NCBI RefSeq assembly: GCF_003095655.1
Contig: NZ_CP029151.1
Location: forward strand, 2,665,001 to 2,729,000
Reading direction: 5' to 3'
Origin: Dokdonia sp. Dokd-P16
GTDB taxonomy: Bacteria; Bacteroidota; Bacteroidia; Flavobacteriales; Flavobacteriaceae
DNA: 64,000 nt
Shown in pieces: positions 23,664 through 33,518 of the stretch; position 1 is the stretch's first letter, and each line of letters opens with the position of its first letter. A program made the translations under genes and the position numbers. Below the pieces are notes generated by a model. It searched no databases. It was not told where the DNA came from and saw only the letters and a program-made list of their open reading frames with translations.

Positions 23664-26585
23664 ATGGCGCCTAGACGCATTATCACCATATTATTCTTCT
23701 TATTTGTTTCCGTAATTACTTATGCTCAAGAGCGATACCCGCTCTATGCAAATGACATTATTGCTCAGCGTAAATGGGTAGATTCTGTTTATATGCAAAT
23801 GACGCCAAAGGAACGTGTAGGACAGTTATTTATGGTTGATGTATTCTCTAGTGATCCAAAGGCTAAAATTGATAAGATCAAAAAGCTTATCAAAGAAGAA
23901 CACATAGGCGGACTTATATTTTCTAAAGGTGGGCCTATGCGTCAAGCAAAACTCAATAATGAGTTTCAAGAATTGGCAAAAACGAAGCTGCTCATAGGGA
24001 TGGATGCAGAGTGGGGACTTGCGATGAGATTAGATAGTACCTACGCTTTTCCTTGGAATATGACGCTAGGAGCTATACAAGATAATAATATCGTAAGGAA
24101 AGTAGGAAAGCGTATAGGAGAGCATTCTAAGCGTTTAGGGGTACACATTAATTTTGCTCCAGTGGTAGATATTAATATCAATCCCGCAAATCCTATTATA
24201 GGAAATAGATCTTTTGGCGAAGATAAAATCAACGTTACAGAAAAAGCAATTGCCTTCATGGAAGGAATGCAAGAAGCTGGGGTCTTAGGAAGTGCAAAAC
24301 ACTTCCCAGGTCATGGTGATACAGATAAAGACAGTCATAAAACGCTACCTACGCTTAACTTCACTAAAGAACGCCTCCAGAGTGTAGAGATGTATCCATA
24401 TAAGCCAATTATTGAGAATGGTATTGCGAGTATTATGGTTGCACACCTTAATGTGCCAGCGCTCGTTCCAGAAGTAGGAGTGCCTACGAGTATCTCACCT
24501 ACTATCGTGACAAAAATGCTTAAGGAAGATTACCGCTTTCATGGGTTGATATTTACAGATGCTTTGAATATGAAAGGCGCTGCAAATTTTAAAGAACCAG
24601 GAGATATTGATCTTGCAGCATTTGAAGCTGGAAATGATATTTTATTGATAAGTGAAGATGTCCCTTCTGCATCTGCCAAAATTATGAAGGCTCTTGAAAC
24701 AGGTAAGATTACCGAAGAGAGACTAGCGCACTCAGTTAAGAAGATTTTATATGCTAAGTACAAAGTGGGCTTAAACAAATACAAGCCTGTTGTTACAAAA
24801 TATCTTCTAGATGATCTCAATGCTCGTATAGATGATGTGGTTTACAGCGAGGCTATAGAAAATGCAATAACCGTTACTAAGAATAACAATAATGTACTTC
24901 CTGTTGTAAACATTGACCAAAAGAAAATTGCTTATTTAGGCTTAGGTGATGATGATGGATCTGCATTTAAATTTCAACTACGCAAGTATGCGCAGGTGGA
25001 TGAGATAAAATCTAAAACACTCGAAGCTGCTCAGAAAGAATTACAAGATTTTAATTATGTCATTATAGGTTTTCACAGATCTAATGCAAACCCTTGGAAG
25101 TCCTATAAATTTTCGGCAGAAGAGATTAGATGGATTACAGAGATTGCAAAAACTAAAACTGTGGTTTTAGACCTTTTTGTAAGGCCTTATGCAATGCTAG
25201 ATTTGCAAAATAGCGCAGATATTGAGGCTATAATTCATAGTTATCAAAATAGCCAGCTAGCGCAAGAGAAAAGTGCCCAACTTATTTTTGGAGCTATACC
25301 TAGTAAAGGACGTTTGCCAGTATCTCTAGGTAAAACGCCTATAAGAACCGGTTTACAATCTGGAACATTAAGAAGACTTTCATATGGAATTCCAGAAGAG
25401 GTAGGAGTAGATGCAGATACGCTTAATATCAAAATAGACTCGCTAGTGAATCTAGGTATTAAAAGAGCGATGATGCCAGGCGCCCAGGTGCTTGTGGCAC
25501 GTAGAGGGAAAGTGATTTATGATAAGAGTTTTGGATATCATACCTATAATAAAAAGCGTGCTGTGCGTCCAGAAGATATGTATGACATCGCTTCTATGAC
25601 AAAAATTCTTGCTTCCTTACCGTTATTAATGGAGCTTGAGAGTGAAGGGGCTATTGCGTTAGAAGATAAACTAGGCGCTTTAATTCCTGCACTTAAAGGA
25701 AGCAATAAGGCAAATATCACACTCAAAGATGCGCTATCACACTATGGAAGATTTAAGGCGTGGATTCCTTTTTATATAAGTACCCTAGACTCTGTTACAA
25801 AAAAGCCACTTGATGATTATTATAGCACAGCATACTCAGAAAATTATAATATCAAAGTTGCCGAAAAAATGTACCTCCGTACAGGATACGGCGATACACT
25901 AGTTAAGAAAATCGCAGATAGTGATCTTCGCTCTAGACTATCCTACAAGTACAGTGACCTTCCTTATTATTTGATGAAAAAATTTCTAGAAGATCATTAC
26001 AATGACAACCTTGACGAAATTACAAGATCTCACTTCTACAACGCATTAGGAGCAAATTTTACTGGCTACAGACCATTGCGTAAGTATGAGAAAGATATGA
26101 TAGTACCATCAGAAAATGACTCCTACTGGCGTAACCAGAAAGTACAAGGCTATGTGCATGATATGGGAGCGGCTATGCAAAGTAATATGGGTGGTCATGC
26201 TGGTTTATTTTCAAACTCAAATGACGTTGCCAAATTGATGCAAATGTATCTTCAAAATGGATATTACGGTGGTAAGCGCTACTTTTCAAAAGAGACCATG
26301 GAGCGCTTTAATACCTGTTATTACTGTGATAATAATGTGAGAAGAGGCGTAGGTTTTGATAAGCCACAGCTCAGCGGTGGTGGTCCTACCTGTGGTTGCG
26401 TGCCTATGACGAGCTTTGGTCATAGTGGTTTTACGGGAACTTACACTTGGGCAGATCCAGAAAACGAACTTGTATATGTCTTTCTATCTAATAGAACATT
26501 CCCTACAATGGATAACCGCGCACTCATAAAATCTGGTTTAAGAACCCAGATTCAAGAAGTCATTTATAATGCTTTAATTGATTAA
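23664..26585 (+). CDS. GH3 beta-N-acetylglucosaminidase fused to serine hydrolase
   Basis: A 973-residue secreted fusion protein. The signal peptide ends at VITYAQ. Residues about 30-380 form a NagZ-type GH3 domain (LLIGMDAEWGLAMRLD, SAKHFPGHGDTDKDSHKTLP with the catalytic Asp-His pair, LIFTDALNMKGAAN nucleophile). A GH3 C-terminal-like domain spans about 400-580. The remaining 390 residues are a class C beta-lactamase-like serine hydrolase with SMTKI (SxxK nucleophile) near residue 653, YSDLPYY (YxN-type) and a terminal HSGFTGT motif. NagZ cleaves GlcNAc from muropeptides; the fused domain probably acts on peptide or amino-acid esters of the same material. The periplasm is the likely site. 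Confidence 0.92.
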   Translation: MAPRRIITILFFLFVSVITYAQERYPLYANDIIAQRKWVDSVYMQMTPKERVGQLFMVDVFSSDPKAKIDKIKKLIKEEHIGGLIFSKGGPMRQAKLNNEFQELAKTKLLIGMDAEWGLAMRLDSTYAFPWNMTLGAIQDNNIVRKVGKRIGEHSKRLGVHINFAPVVDININPANPIIGNRSFGEDKINVTEKAIAFMEGMQEAGVLGSAKHFPGHGDTDKDSHKTLPTLNFTKERLQSVEMYPYKPIIENGIASIMVAHLNVPALVPEVGVPTSISPTIVTKMLKEDYRFHGLIFTDALNMKGAANFKEPGDIDLAAFEAGNDILLISEDVPSASAKIMKALETGKITEERLAHSVKKILYAKYKVGLNKYKPVVTKYLLDDLNARIDDVVYSEAIENAITVTKNNNNVLPVVNIDQKKIAYLGLGDDDGSAFKFQLRKYAQVDEIKSKTLEAAQKELQDFNYVIIGFHRSNANPWKSYKFSAEEIRWITEIAKTKTVVLDLFVRPYAMLDLQNSADIEAIIHSYQNSQLAQEKSAQLIFGAIPSKGRLPVSLGKTPIRTGLQSGTLRRLSYGIPEEVGVDADTLNIKIDSLVNLGIKRAMMPGAQVLVARRGKVIYDKSFGYHTYNKKRAVRPEDMYDIASMTKILASLPLLMELESEGAIALEDKLGALIPALKGSNKANITLKDALSHYGRFKAWIPFYISTLDSVTKKPLDDYYSTAYSENYNIKVAEKMYLRTGYGDTLVKKIADSDLRSRLSYKYSDLPYYLMKKFLEDHYNDNLDEITRSHFYNALGANFTGYRPLRKYEKDMIVPSENDSYWRNQKVQGYVHDMGAAMQSNMGGHAGLFSNSNDVAKLMQMYLQNGYYGGKRYFSKETMERFNTCYYCDNNVRRGVGFDKPQLSGGGPTCGCVPMTSFGHSGFTGTYTWADPENELVYVFLSNRTFPTMDNRALIKSGLRTQIQEVIYNALID

Positions 26586-26635
26586 ATTTGTCGTGCTATT
26601 ATATACTCGTATTGTAAGTGATATGATGTGAGTAC

Positions 26636-26649
26636 GCTTTCGCGAAAGC
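26636..26649. repeat. Iterated palindrome GCTTTCGCGAAAGC
   Basis: An exact copy 27 nt upstream of the bshA start codon, in the 91-bp gap after the GH3-serine hydrolase gene. The left side extends to TACGC, the right side does not. Confidence 0.95.
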
Positions 26650-26676
26650 AAAAAGAAATCTACCAAAAATCCTGTT

Positions 26677-27807
26677 ATGAAAATTGCAATTGTCTGTTAC
26701 CCAACCTTTGGAGGAAGTGGAGTGGTAGCAACAGAACTAGGAATCGCTTTATCAAAAAGAGGTCACGAAGTACACTTTGTAACGTATAAGCAACCTGTAC
26801 GCCTAGCTTTATTAAATGACAATATTCATTTTCATGAGGTAAACGTTCCAGATTATCCACTTTTTCATTATCAGCCATATGAGCTAGCGCTTTCTAGCAA
26901 GTTGGTGAAAATCATCAAGAAAGAACAAATAGATATTTTACATGTACACTATGCGATACCTCACGCATATGCAGGCTATATGGCAAAGGAAATGCTCAAG
27001 CAAGAAGGTATTCATGTACCTATGGTAACTACGTTACACGGTACAGATATTACACTTGTAGGTAGTCATCCATTTTATCGTCCTGCAGTAAGTTTTAGTA
27101 TCAATAACAGTGATGTTGTAACTTCAGTTTCAGAAAGCTTAAAACAAGACACACTGAGACTCTTTGAAATTACTAGAGAGATTGATGTGGTGCCTAATTT
27201 TATAGATTTTGGAGCAGAGACAGACACCTTTACAGATTGCCAGCGTGATTTGATGGCAAACGAAGGGGAGCGCATTGTTACACATGTGAGTAACTTTAGA
27301 AAAGTAAAACGTATCTCAGATGTGATTGAGGTGTTCTATCGTTTGCAGCTAGAAATTCCTTCTAAGCTACTTATGGTAGGTGAAGGCCCAGAAAGAGAAG
27401 CTGCAGAGGAGCGCGTAAAAGAACTTGGTATAGAAGATAAAGTACGCTTCTTAGGTAACAGTAATGAAGTAGATAAAATTTTATGTTTTTCTGATTTATT
27501 CCTGCTGCCATCTGAAGCAGAAAGCTTTGGACTTGCGGCGCTAGAAGCTATGGTAAATCGTGTGCCTGTGATTTCTAGTAATGCAGGCGGTATTCCAGAA
27601 GTAAATGTAGATGGAGTGACTGGTTACTTATCTAACGTAGGTAACATTGCAGATATGGCTCAAAATGCTATCAGAATCTTAGAAGATGATGATACGCTAG
27701 AGAAGTTTAAAACCAACGCAAGAAAAGAAGCGGCCAAGTTTGATATACAAAACATTGTGCCGCTTTATGAATCTCTTTACAAGAGAGCTTTAGAGGAAGT
27801 CTCTTAA
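26677..27807 (+). CDS. bshA: N-acetyl-alpha-D-glucosaminyl L-malate synthase BshA
   Basis: A 376-residue GT4 glycosyltransferase, the first step of bacillithiol synthesis: UDP-GlcNAc plus L-malate. It starts MKIAIVCYPTFGGSGVVATELG, the characteristic BshA opening. Other motifs are HVHYAIPHAYAGYMAKEM, TTLHGTDITLVGSHPF, NFRKVKR, and the GT4 nucleotide-sugar site EAESFGLAALEAM near residue 286, followed by GGIPEV. Bacillithiol is the low-molecular-weight thiol of many Bacteroidota and Firmicutes. The later enzymes BshB and BshC are not in this window. The stop codon directly abuts the stop of the convergent outer-membrane gene. Confidence 0.95.
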   Translation: MKIAIVCYPTFGGSGVVATELGIALSKRGHEVHFVTYKQPVRLALLNDNIHFHEVNVPDYPLFHYQPYELALSSKLVKIIKKEQIDILHVHYAIPHAYAGYMAKEMLKQEGIHVPMVTTLHGTDITLVGSHPFYRPAVSFSINNSDVVTSVSESLKQDTLRLFEITREIDVVPNFIDFGAETDTFTDCQRDLMANEGERIVTHVSNFRKVKRISDVIEVFYRLQLEIPSKLLMVGEGPEREAAEERVKELGIEDKVRFLGNSNEVDKILCFSDLFLLPSEAESFGLAALEAMVNRVPVISSNAGGIPEVNVDGVTGYLSNVGNIADMAQNAIRILEDDDTLEKFKTNARKEAAKFDIQNIVPLYESLYKRALEEVS

Positions 27808-28302
27808 TTAAAATAGGTAACGTATTCCTAACGCTACGTCAAATTCAAGGCTGTCATCAAAGTCATTAAGTATTCCTACTTCTGGTCTAAAATCTAGAGA
27901 TAATAGTAATGGGATATCAAAACGGTACTCAATACCGATGTCTCCTGCTGCATTTAGAAAAAACTCATTATCATCATCGTCAAAGAATGGAGCATCATTG
28001 TCTACATCAAAAGCACCTACAGAAGCTCCCACACCAGCATACCAGTTAAAACCGCCATCAATGTTCCATACCCACTGGTAAATCCCAGTTCCTTTTACTG
28101 CGTCAAAGTTATTTCCTGTTCTCCAAGCTAGTCCTAATTCTAATCTGTTATTTTCACTTAAAGCTCTTTGGTAATTTACTTCTGTACTGAATCCGTCATT
28201 GTCTCCAATTCTCAGTCCTATTGCATTAGGAGAGATATCTTGAGCATAAATTATTCCACTTAATCCTAGAAAAAGTAGGGCAGTAACTAGTGTTTTTTTC
28301 AT
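27808..28302 (-). CDS. Small outer-membrane beta-barrel protein
   Basis: A 164-residue protein with a signal peptide (MKKTLVTALLFLGLSGIIYAQ). Amphipathic strands rich in aromatic and Gly residues follow (NRLELGLAWRTGNNF, WYAGVGASVGAF, GIEYRFDIPLLLSLDFRPEVG), and it ends with LGIRYLF, the terminal aromatic typical of Bam substrates. It probably forms an 8-strand barrel; function unknown. A -7 element matching TAnnTTTG (minus strand, 28325-28332) lies 22 nt before the start. It is convergent with bshA, with no space between the stop codons. Confidence 0.82.
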   Translation of the reverse strand: MKKTLVTALLFLGLSGIIYAQDISPNAIGLRIGDNDGFSTEVNYQRALSENNRLELGLAWRTGNNFDAVKGTGIYQWVWNIDGGFNWYAGVGASVGAFDVDNDAPFFDDDDNEFFLNAAGDIGIEYRFDIPLLLSLDFRPEVGILNDFDDSLEFDVALGIRYLF

Positions 28303-28392
28303 TGTAATTGTTTGTTTGAATTGGCAAAACTATTAGTAATTATATAGTCATAACGTTAAGGGCTACATAAAGTTTTAGTTACTTTTATCTTA

Positions 28393-31308
28393 ATGGAAAT
28401 TAGTTTGAAAAAATTAGAAATCGAGTTTGATGGAGAGTTACATGTAGATCAACTACATAAAATTATCTATGCAACAGATGCATCTGTTTATCGCAAGATT
28501 CCGCTTGCTGTTGCATTTCCCAAAACTGTAAATGATATAAAGAAGTTATGCGCTTTCGCGAAAGCGCAACAAATTACCCTCATTCCAAGAACGGCGGGAA
28601 CCTCCCTTGCAGGACAATGTGTGGGCGAGGGTATCGTAGTAGATGTGTCTAAGCATTTCACAGAGATTATTCACTTTGATAAAGAAAAGCAGCAGGTAAC
28701 GGTACAACCTGGTGTTATAAGAGATGAGCTCAATTTATTTTTAAAGCCTCACGGTTTGTTTTTTGGGCCAAATACTTCTACAGCAAATAGATGTATGATA
28801 GGAGGTATGGTGGGAAACAACTCATCTGGAACCACCAGTATCAAGTATGGTGTCACCAGAAATAAAGTAGTTCGATTAAAAACGGTATTATCAGATGGTA
28901 GTGATGCTATTTTTGAAGAACTAGATGCAGTTGGCTTTCGCCAAAAATTGAACCTTGACAACTTGGAAGGTTCCATTTACAAGACTGCGAATGATTATTT
29001 TTCTCAAAGTGCCGTTCGCAGTGAGATTAAAGAGCAGTTTCCAAAACCTGAAATCCATCGCCGAAATACGGGTTACGCACTTGATGAAATTGCTAATGCC
29101 GCACCATTTGAGGAGAACGGAAAACCTTTTAATTTCTGTAAACTATTATCTGGAAGTGAAGGTACACTTGCATTTACCACAGAAATCACCTTGCAGTTAA
29201 ACGTGCTGCCGCCTGCTTTTGGCGTTATGGTAGCTGGACATTACAAAGATTTAGAATCATGTTTACAAGCGGTAGTTCCTGCCATGAAGCATGATTTATA
29301 TACTTGTGAGATGATGGATAAGGTGATTCTAGATTGTACAAAAAACAATCGTGAGCAAGAGAAAAACAGATTTTTTATAGAAGGCGATCCAGCAGCAATA
29401 TTAATGTTTGAGTTAAGGGATGCTACTCTTGAAGGAGCCATGCAGCAAGCAGAAGCCCTTATAGATAGTTTGCAGCTAGATGGGCAAGGGTATGCATATC
29501 CTATATTACAAGGAGACCAAATTGCACAAGCGATGGATTTGCGCAAAGCTGGTCTTGGCTTGCTGGGGAATATGATAGGAGATAGAAAGGCCGTGGCATG
29601 TATAGAAGATACAGCAGTAGCGCTAGATGACCTTGCTCCATACATAAGTGAATTTACTGCGCTCATGAAAAGACATGAACAAGATGCCGTGTACTACGCT
29701 CATGCTGGCGCTGGAGAGATACACTTGCGTCCTATTCTTGATTTGAAAACGTCGCAGGATGTAGCACTTTTTAGACAGATAACTACAGACGTAGCGCATC
29801 TGGTTAAAAAATACAATGGCTCGATGAGCGGCGAGCATGGAGATGGTATCGTACGCGCAGAGTTTATCTCTATGATGGTAGGTGATGAGAATTATGAGGT
29901 AATGAAAGCTGTAAAAAAAGCTTTTGATCCCCATCAAGTATTTAATGCAGGAAAAGTAATCGATGCTTTCCCGATGGATGAAAGCTTGAGGTATGAAGTA
30001 GATCGTAAGGAGCCAGTGGTGGAGACGCTCATGAATTTTGAGGATAACCAAGGAATTCTAAGACTCGCCGAAAAATGTAATGGAAGCGGCGATTGCAGGA
30101 AATTACCAAGCGCTGGAGGTGCGATGTGCCCTAGTTATAGAGCAACACGAGATGAGAAGGATACCACTAGAGCAAGAGCAAATGCGCTAAGAGAGTTTCT
30201 AACTACATCAGATGAGCCTAATAAATACGACCACACAGAATTAAAGGAGGTCTTTGACCTTTGTTTGAGCTGTAAAGCCTGTGCTAGTGAGTGTCCTAGT
30301 AATGTGGATGTAGCTACATTAAAAGCAGAGTTTGAGTATCAATATCAGAAAACTAACGGGAGCAGCCTTCGTACAAAACTGTTTGCAAACACGACAAAAA
30401 TCAACAAACTAGGAGCATTTTCTCCTAGAATATATAATACGTTACTTCGTATAACTGCGGGTATAGCAAAAGCTAGTTTAGGTATAGCAAAAGAGCGAAG
30501 TCTACCTTTATTAAATGTATTTTCAGATCCTGTAGGAGTATCTGGTATAGCTCATACTAGTGTCAATCAGAAATTCAAAAGTGAAACTAAAGTCATTTTA
30601 TATATTGATGAGTTCACTCAGTATCTAGATGGAAACATTGGTCAAGATGCATTAACGTTGTTACGTCGCCTTGGTTATGAGGTGGAAGTTGTGAAAAGCC
30701 ATGATAGTGGGCGCTCTTACATTTCAAAAGGATTTCTTGAGGAGGCTAAGACACTGGCAAATAAAAATATAGAGCTTTTTAAAAATGTAGACAAGGATAC
30801 TGTAATTCTAGGTATTGAACCTTCGGCTATTTTGTCATTTAGAGACGAGTATCTTAGGCTTGCAGATGATGTGGAGATGGCCAAAAAGCTTTCGGAACAA
30901 TCATTTTTAATTGAAGAGTTTTTACATAGTGAAATCAAACGAGGAGTTATTACCTCCAAGCAATTTTCGGCGAAAGCTAAAAGATTGAAAATTCATGGTC
31001 ATTGTCATCAGAAAGCACTTTCTTCTGTGTCACATACTTTTGCCATTCTTAACCTTCCTTTAAATTATACTCCTACTATTATACCTTCGGGTTGTTGTGG
31101 TATGGCGGGCAGTTTTGGGTATGAAAAAGAACATTATGGGGTGAGTATGAAAGTGGGTGAGCAAACGCTATTTCCTGCTGTAAGAAAGGCTAGTAATGAT
31201 ACCATTATCGTTGCAAACGGTACAAGCTGTAGACATCAAATTAAGGACGGTACTGCACGTGTAGCTGTGCATCCTATAACGGTATTAAATGATGCGCTTT
31301 TAGTGTAA
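28393..31308 (+). CDS. FAD-linked oxidase / Fe-S fusion (GlcD-GlcF-like)
   Basis: A 971-residue oxidoreductase. Residues about 20-530 are an FAD-binding PCMH/VAO dehydrogenase: VAFPKTVNDIKKLC, IPRTAGTSLAGQCVGEGIVVD, GNNSSGTTSIKYG and GSEGTLAFTTEITL, with DHxx-type SGEHGDGIVRAEF near 476. The C-terminal 400 residues carry a Cys motif CNGSGDCRKL...AMCPSYRAT, a 4Fe-4S site CLSCKACASECPSNVD near 625, and CCG-type segments HGHCHQKALSS and PSGCCGMAGSFG. This layout belongs to D-lactate/2-hydroxyacid dehydrogenases feeding the respiratory chain. The precise 2-hydroxyacid is not shown. An iterated palindrome encodes the AFAKA part of the N-terminal segment LCAFAKAQQ. Confidence 0.92.
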   Translation: MEISLKKLEIEFDGELHVDQLHKIIYATDASVYRKIPLAVAFPKTVNDIKKLCAFAKAQQITLIPRTAGTSLAGQCVGEGIVVDVSKHFTEIIHFDKEKQQVTVQPGVIRDELNLFLKPHGLFFGPNTSTANRCMIGGMVGNNSSGTTSIKYGVTRNKVVRLKTVLSDGSDAIFEELDAVGFRQKLNLDNLEGSIYKTANDYFSQSAVRSEIKEQFPKPEIHRRNTGYALDEIANAAPFEENGKPFNFCKLLSGSEGTLAFTTEITLQLNVLPPAFGVMVAGHYKDLESCLQAVVPAMKHDLYTCEMMDKVILDCTKNNREQEKNRFFIEGDPAAILMFELRDATLEGAMQQAEALIDSLQLDGQGYAYPILQGDQIAQAMDLRKAGLGLLGNMIGDRKAVACIEDTAVALDDLAPYISEFTALMKRHEQDAVYYAHAGAGEIHLRPILDLKTSQDVALFRQITTDVAHLVKKYNGSMSGEHGDGIVRAEFISMMVGDENYEVMKAVKKAFDPHQVFNAGKVIDAFPMDESLRYEVDRKEPVVETLMNFEDNQGILRLAEKCNGSGDCRKLPSAGGAMCPSYRATRDEKDTTRARANALREFLTTSDEPNKYDHTELKEVFDLCLSCKACASECPSNVDVATLKAEFEYQYQKTNGSSLRTKLFANTTKINKLGAFSPRIYNTLLRITAGIAKASLGIAKERSLPLLNVFSDPVGVSGIAHTSVNQKFKSETKVILYIDEFTQYLDGNIGQDALTLLRRLGYEVEVVKSHDSGRSYISKGFLEEAKTLANKNIELFKNVDKDTVILGIEPSAILSFRDEYLRLADDVEMAKKLSEQSFLIEEFLHSEIKRGVITSKQFSAKAKRLKIHGHCHQKALSSVSHTFAILNLPLNYTPTIIPSGCCGMAGSFGYEKEHYGVSMKVGEQTLFPAVRKASNDTIIVANGTSCRHQIKDGTARVAVHPITVLNDALLV
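28552..28565. repeat. Iterated palindrome inside the FAD oxidase gene
   Basis: An exact CGCTTTCGCGAAAGCG (28551-28566), in frame as A-F-A-K-A at about residues 54-58, a surface helix where FAD oxidases normally carry a similar A-rich segment. Confidence 0.95.
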
Positions 31309-31336
31309 TTTTAAATAAAGCTTTGATAGTATTCTA

Positions 31337-32149
31337 TTAATTAAAAATATCTGGTTGGAACATGTTAGGCTCAAGGAGAACTTTTGAGGTATTTTGAGGC
31401 TTGTTATTTTGATTTTCTCTGTAGTAATTGAGGCTCCATTTGCGATTATTATACTCTAGGTAGCTCAGATTTTCTATCCAATCACCACTATTTAGGTAAA
31501 GTGTACTTCCTTTTTGATTGTGTACTAATCGCTTTGCGGGTTGATGTATATGACCGCAAATAACGTAATCAAATTTGTTTTCGATAGCGAGATCTGTTGC
31601 TGTTGTTTCAAAATCTTTGATAAACTTCACTGCTCCTTTTACACTGTTTTTGATCTTTTTTGAGAGAGAGTATTTCTCCCTCCCCATACTTATAAGCCAT
31701 TTGTTAAGAAGCCTATTAAAGAGAATCAAAAAGTCATAACCCCAGCCGCCTAGTTTTGCAATCCACTTAGTGTGCTGTATAGAAACATCAAAAACATCAC
31801 CATGAAAAAACCAAGCTTTTTTACCGTCTAGATTAAGCACAAGTTTATCGATAAGGTGAATATTTCCCATGGTAGCATCGCTAAATTTTCTGAGCATCTC
31901 ATCATGATTACCCGTGATGTAATATACGTGTGTTCCTTTAGAAGCCAGTGTGATTATTTTCTTTATGACCTTGAGGTGCTCCTTAGGGAAGAAACGTTTT
32001 CTAAACTGCCAGATGTCAATGATGTCACCATTTAAGATGAGTATTTCTGGTGCGATGGAGTTTAAATATTGGCAGACTTCTGCAGCATGGCAGCCATAAG
32101 TGCCTAGATGTATGTCTGATAGTACAGCAATTTCTACGGGTCTTTTCAC
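31337..32149 (-). CDS. UDP-2,3-diacylglucosamine diphosphatase-like phosphoesterase
   Basis: A 270-residue metallophosphoesterase with the full motif set: VLSDIHLGTYG, LNGDIIDIWQFRKR, YYITGNHDEML, FFHGDVFD and VICGHIHQPAKR. The order and spacing, especially the LpxH-like GDIIDIW and HGDVFD, match the calcineurin-like LpxH family of lipid A synthesis, which splits UDP-diacylglucosamine to lipid X. Related flavobacterial proteins are often annotated this way, but the family also contains other enzymes. It is divergent from aroC with 172 bp between starts and belongs with lptD as part of the LPS pathway. Confidence 0.82.
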   Translation of the reverse strand: MKRPVEIAVLSDIHLGTYGCHAAEVCQYLNSIAPEILILNGDIIDIWQFRKRFFPKEHLKVIKKIITLASKGTHVYYITGNHDEMLRKFSDATMGNIHLIDKLVLNLDGKKAWFFHGDVFDVSIQHTKWIAKLGGWGYDFLILFNRLLNKWLISMGREKYSLSKKIKNSVKGAVKFIKDFETTATDLAIENKFDYVICGHIHQPAKRLVHNQKGSTLYLNSGDWIENLSYLEYNNRKWSLNYYRENQNNKPQNTSKVLLEPNMFQPDIFN

Positions 32150-32277
32150 CGAGATTGTTTTGCTTGTAAGATCTTTAGATTTTTAAAAATTGTAGTAAAC
32201 TAGACGTTAAGAAGTATAAAAGTTATAGTTATTTAATAGAGACCAAGTTAATTAATCATTAAGTCAGTTTTTAGCTT

Positions 32278-32306
32278 TTGATTATGGCCTTTTCAATTTA
32301 CATTTG
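32278..32306 (+). promoter_or_regulatory. Promoter of aroC (TTG-N18-TACATTTG)
   Basis: TTG at 32278-32280 and TACATTTG at 32299-32306 have an 18-nt spacer, a good match to the Bacteroidota primary sigma consensus. The -7 element lies 15 nt before the ATG, which implies a very short leader. Confidence 0.6.
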
Positions 32307-32321
32307 TTAAAAACACATACG

Positions 32322-33386
32322 ATGGCAGGTAATACGTACGGAACTATATTTAAGGTCACAACTTTTGGTGAATCACACGGTAAGGCTATAGGTGGAATTA
32401 TAGATGGATGTCCCGCCGGTTTAAGTATTGACTTTGATGCGATTCAGCATGATTTAGATCGTCGTAAGCCTGGTCAATCTAAAATTGTAACACAACGTAA
32501 GGAGCCAGATACCGTAGATTTCTTATCAGGAATTTTTGAGGATAAAACAACAGGAACACCTATTGGGTTTCAGATAGTAAATACTAATCAAAAATCTAAG
32601 GATTACGGTCACATTAAAGATACTTACAGACCTAGTCACGCAGATTACACCTATGATAAAAAGTATGGTAACCGTGATTACCGTGGCGGAGGAAGATCTT
32701 CGGCTAGAGAAACAGCTAGTCGCGTTGTAGCTGGAGCTATTGCAAAACAATTTTTGAAGGGTATATCATTTCACGCATTTACTAGTGCCGTGGGAGATTT
32801 ATCTATGGATACACCATATCAAGATCTTGACTTTAGCGAGATTGAAAAAAATGATGTTAGGTGTGCAGATGCCGATTTCGCGAAAGCGTGTGAAAAAAAA
32901 ATTAAAGAAATAAAAAAACAAGGTGACACCATAGGAGGTGTTATAACTTGTGTAATACAAAATGTGCCTGTAGGTCTTGGAGAGCCAGTTTTTGATAAGC
33001 TTCATGCAGAGCTAGGAAAAGCAATGCTATCTATAAATGCTGTAAAGGGATTTGAATACGGAAGCGGTTTTGAAGGAGCAACTATGAAAGGAAGTGACCA
33101 TAACGACCATTTTAATACAGACGGAACTACTAAAACTAACCTGAGTGGCGGTGTTCAAGGAGGTATTTCTAACGGGATGGACATTTACTTCAAGGTGGCA
33201 TTTAAGCCAGTTGCCACTGTAATGCAAAAGCAAGAAACTATAAATGCCGCTGGGGAAGTAGTGGAAATGCAAGGAAAGGGAAGGCACGATCCGTGTGTAG
33301 TACCTCGTGCAGTGCCTATTGTAGAGGCGATGGCAGCACTTGTTATTGCAGATTTTGTACTACGAAATAAATCTATTAGATTGTAG
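32322..33386 (+). CDS. aroC: Chorismate synthase
   Basis: A 354-residue enzyme that makes chorismate from EPSP, the last shared step of aromatic amino acid synthesis; it needs reduced FMN. I start at [12 protein letters not shown] (32322) rather than six residues earlier. Motifs are [80 protein letters not shown] and the C-terminal [18 protein letters not shown]. It is a single gene with its own promoter. The palindrome core in its middle (DADFAKAC) lies in a variable loop. Confidence 0.97.
   Translation: MAGNTYGTIFKVTTFGESHGKAIGGIIDGCPAGLSIDFDAIQHDLDRRKPGQSKIVTQRKEPDTVDFLSGIFEDKTTGTPIGFQIVNTNQKSKDYGHIKDTYRPSHADYTYDKKYGNRDYRGGGRSSARETASRVVAGAIAKQFLKGISFHAFTSAVGDLSMDTPYQDLDFSEIEKNDVRCADADFAKACEKKIKEIKKQGDTIGGVITCVIQNVPVGLGEPVFDKLHAELGKAMLSINAVKGFEYGSGFEGATMKGSDHNDHFNTDGTTKTNLSGGVQGGISNGMDIYFKVAFKPVATVMQKQETINAAGEVVEMQGKGRHDPCVVPRAVPIVEAMAALVIADFVLRNKSIRL
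32876..32885. repeat. Core of the iterated palindrome inside aroC
   Basis: TTTCGCGAAA with one outer arm only (right side AAAGCG). Read as D-F-A-K-A-C; the left arm GATTTC has the outer bases GC replaced by GA. Confidence 0.85.
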
Positions 33387-33518
33387 AAATAAATTTACGA
33401 GGAATGGTAGGTAGTAAAGCTGTTTGCCTCCGAGGGATTTATAGTATTTTGAAATAAATTTAAACATCACATAGTCAACTCACTAGTTGGGTTTTCATTC
33501 AAGAAGGAACTACTACCT

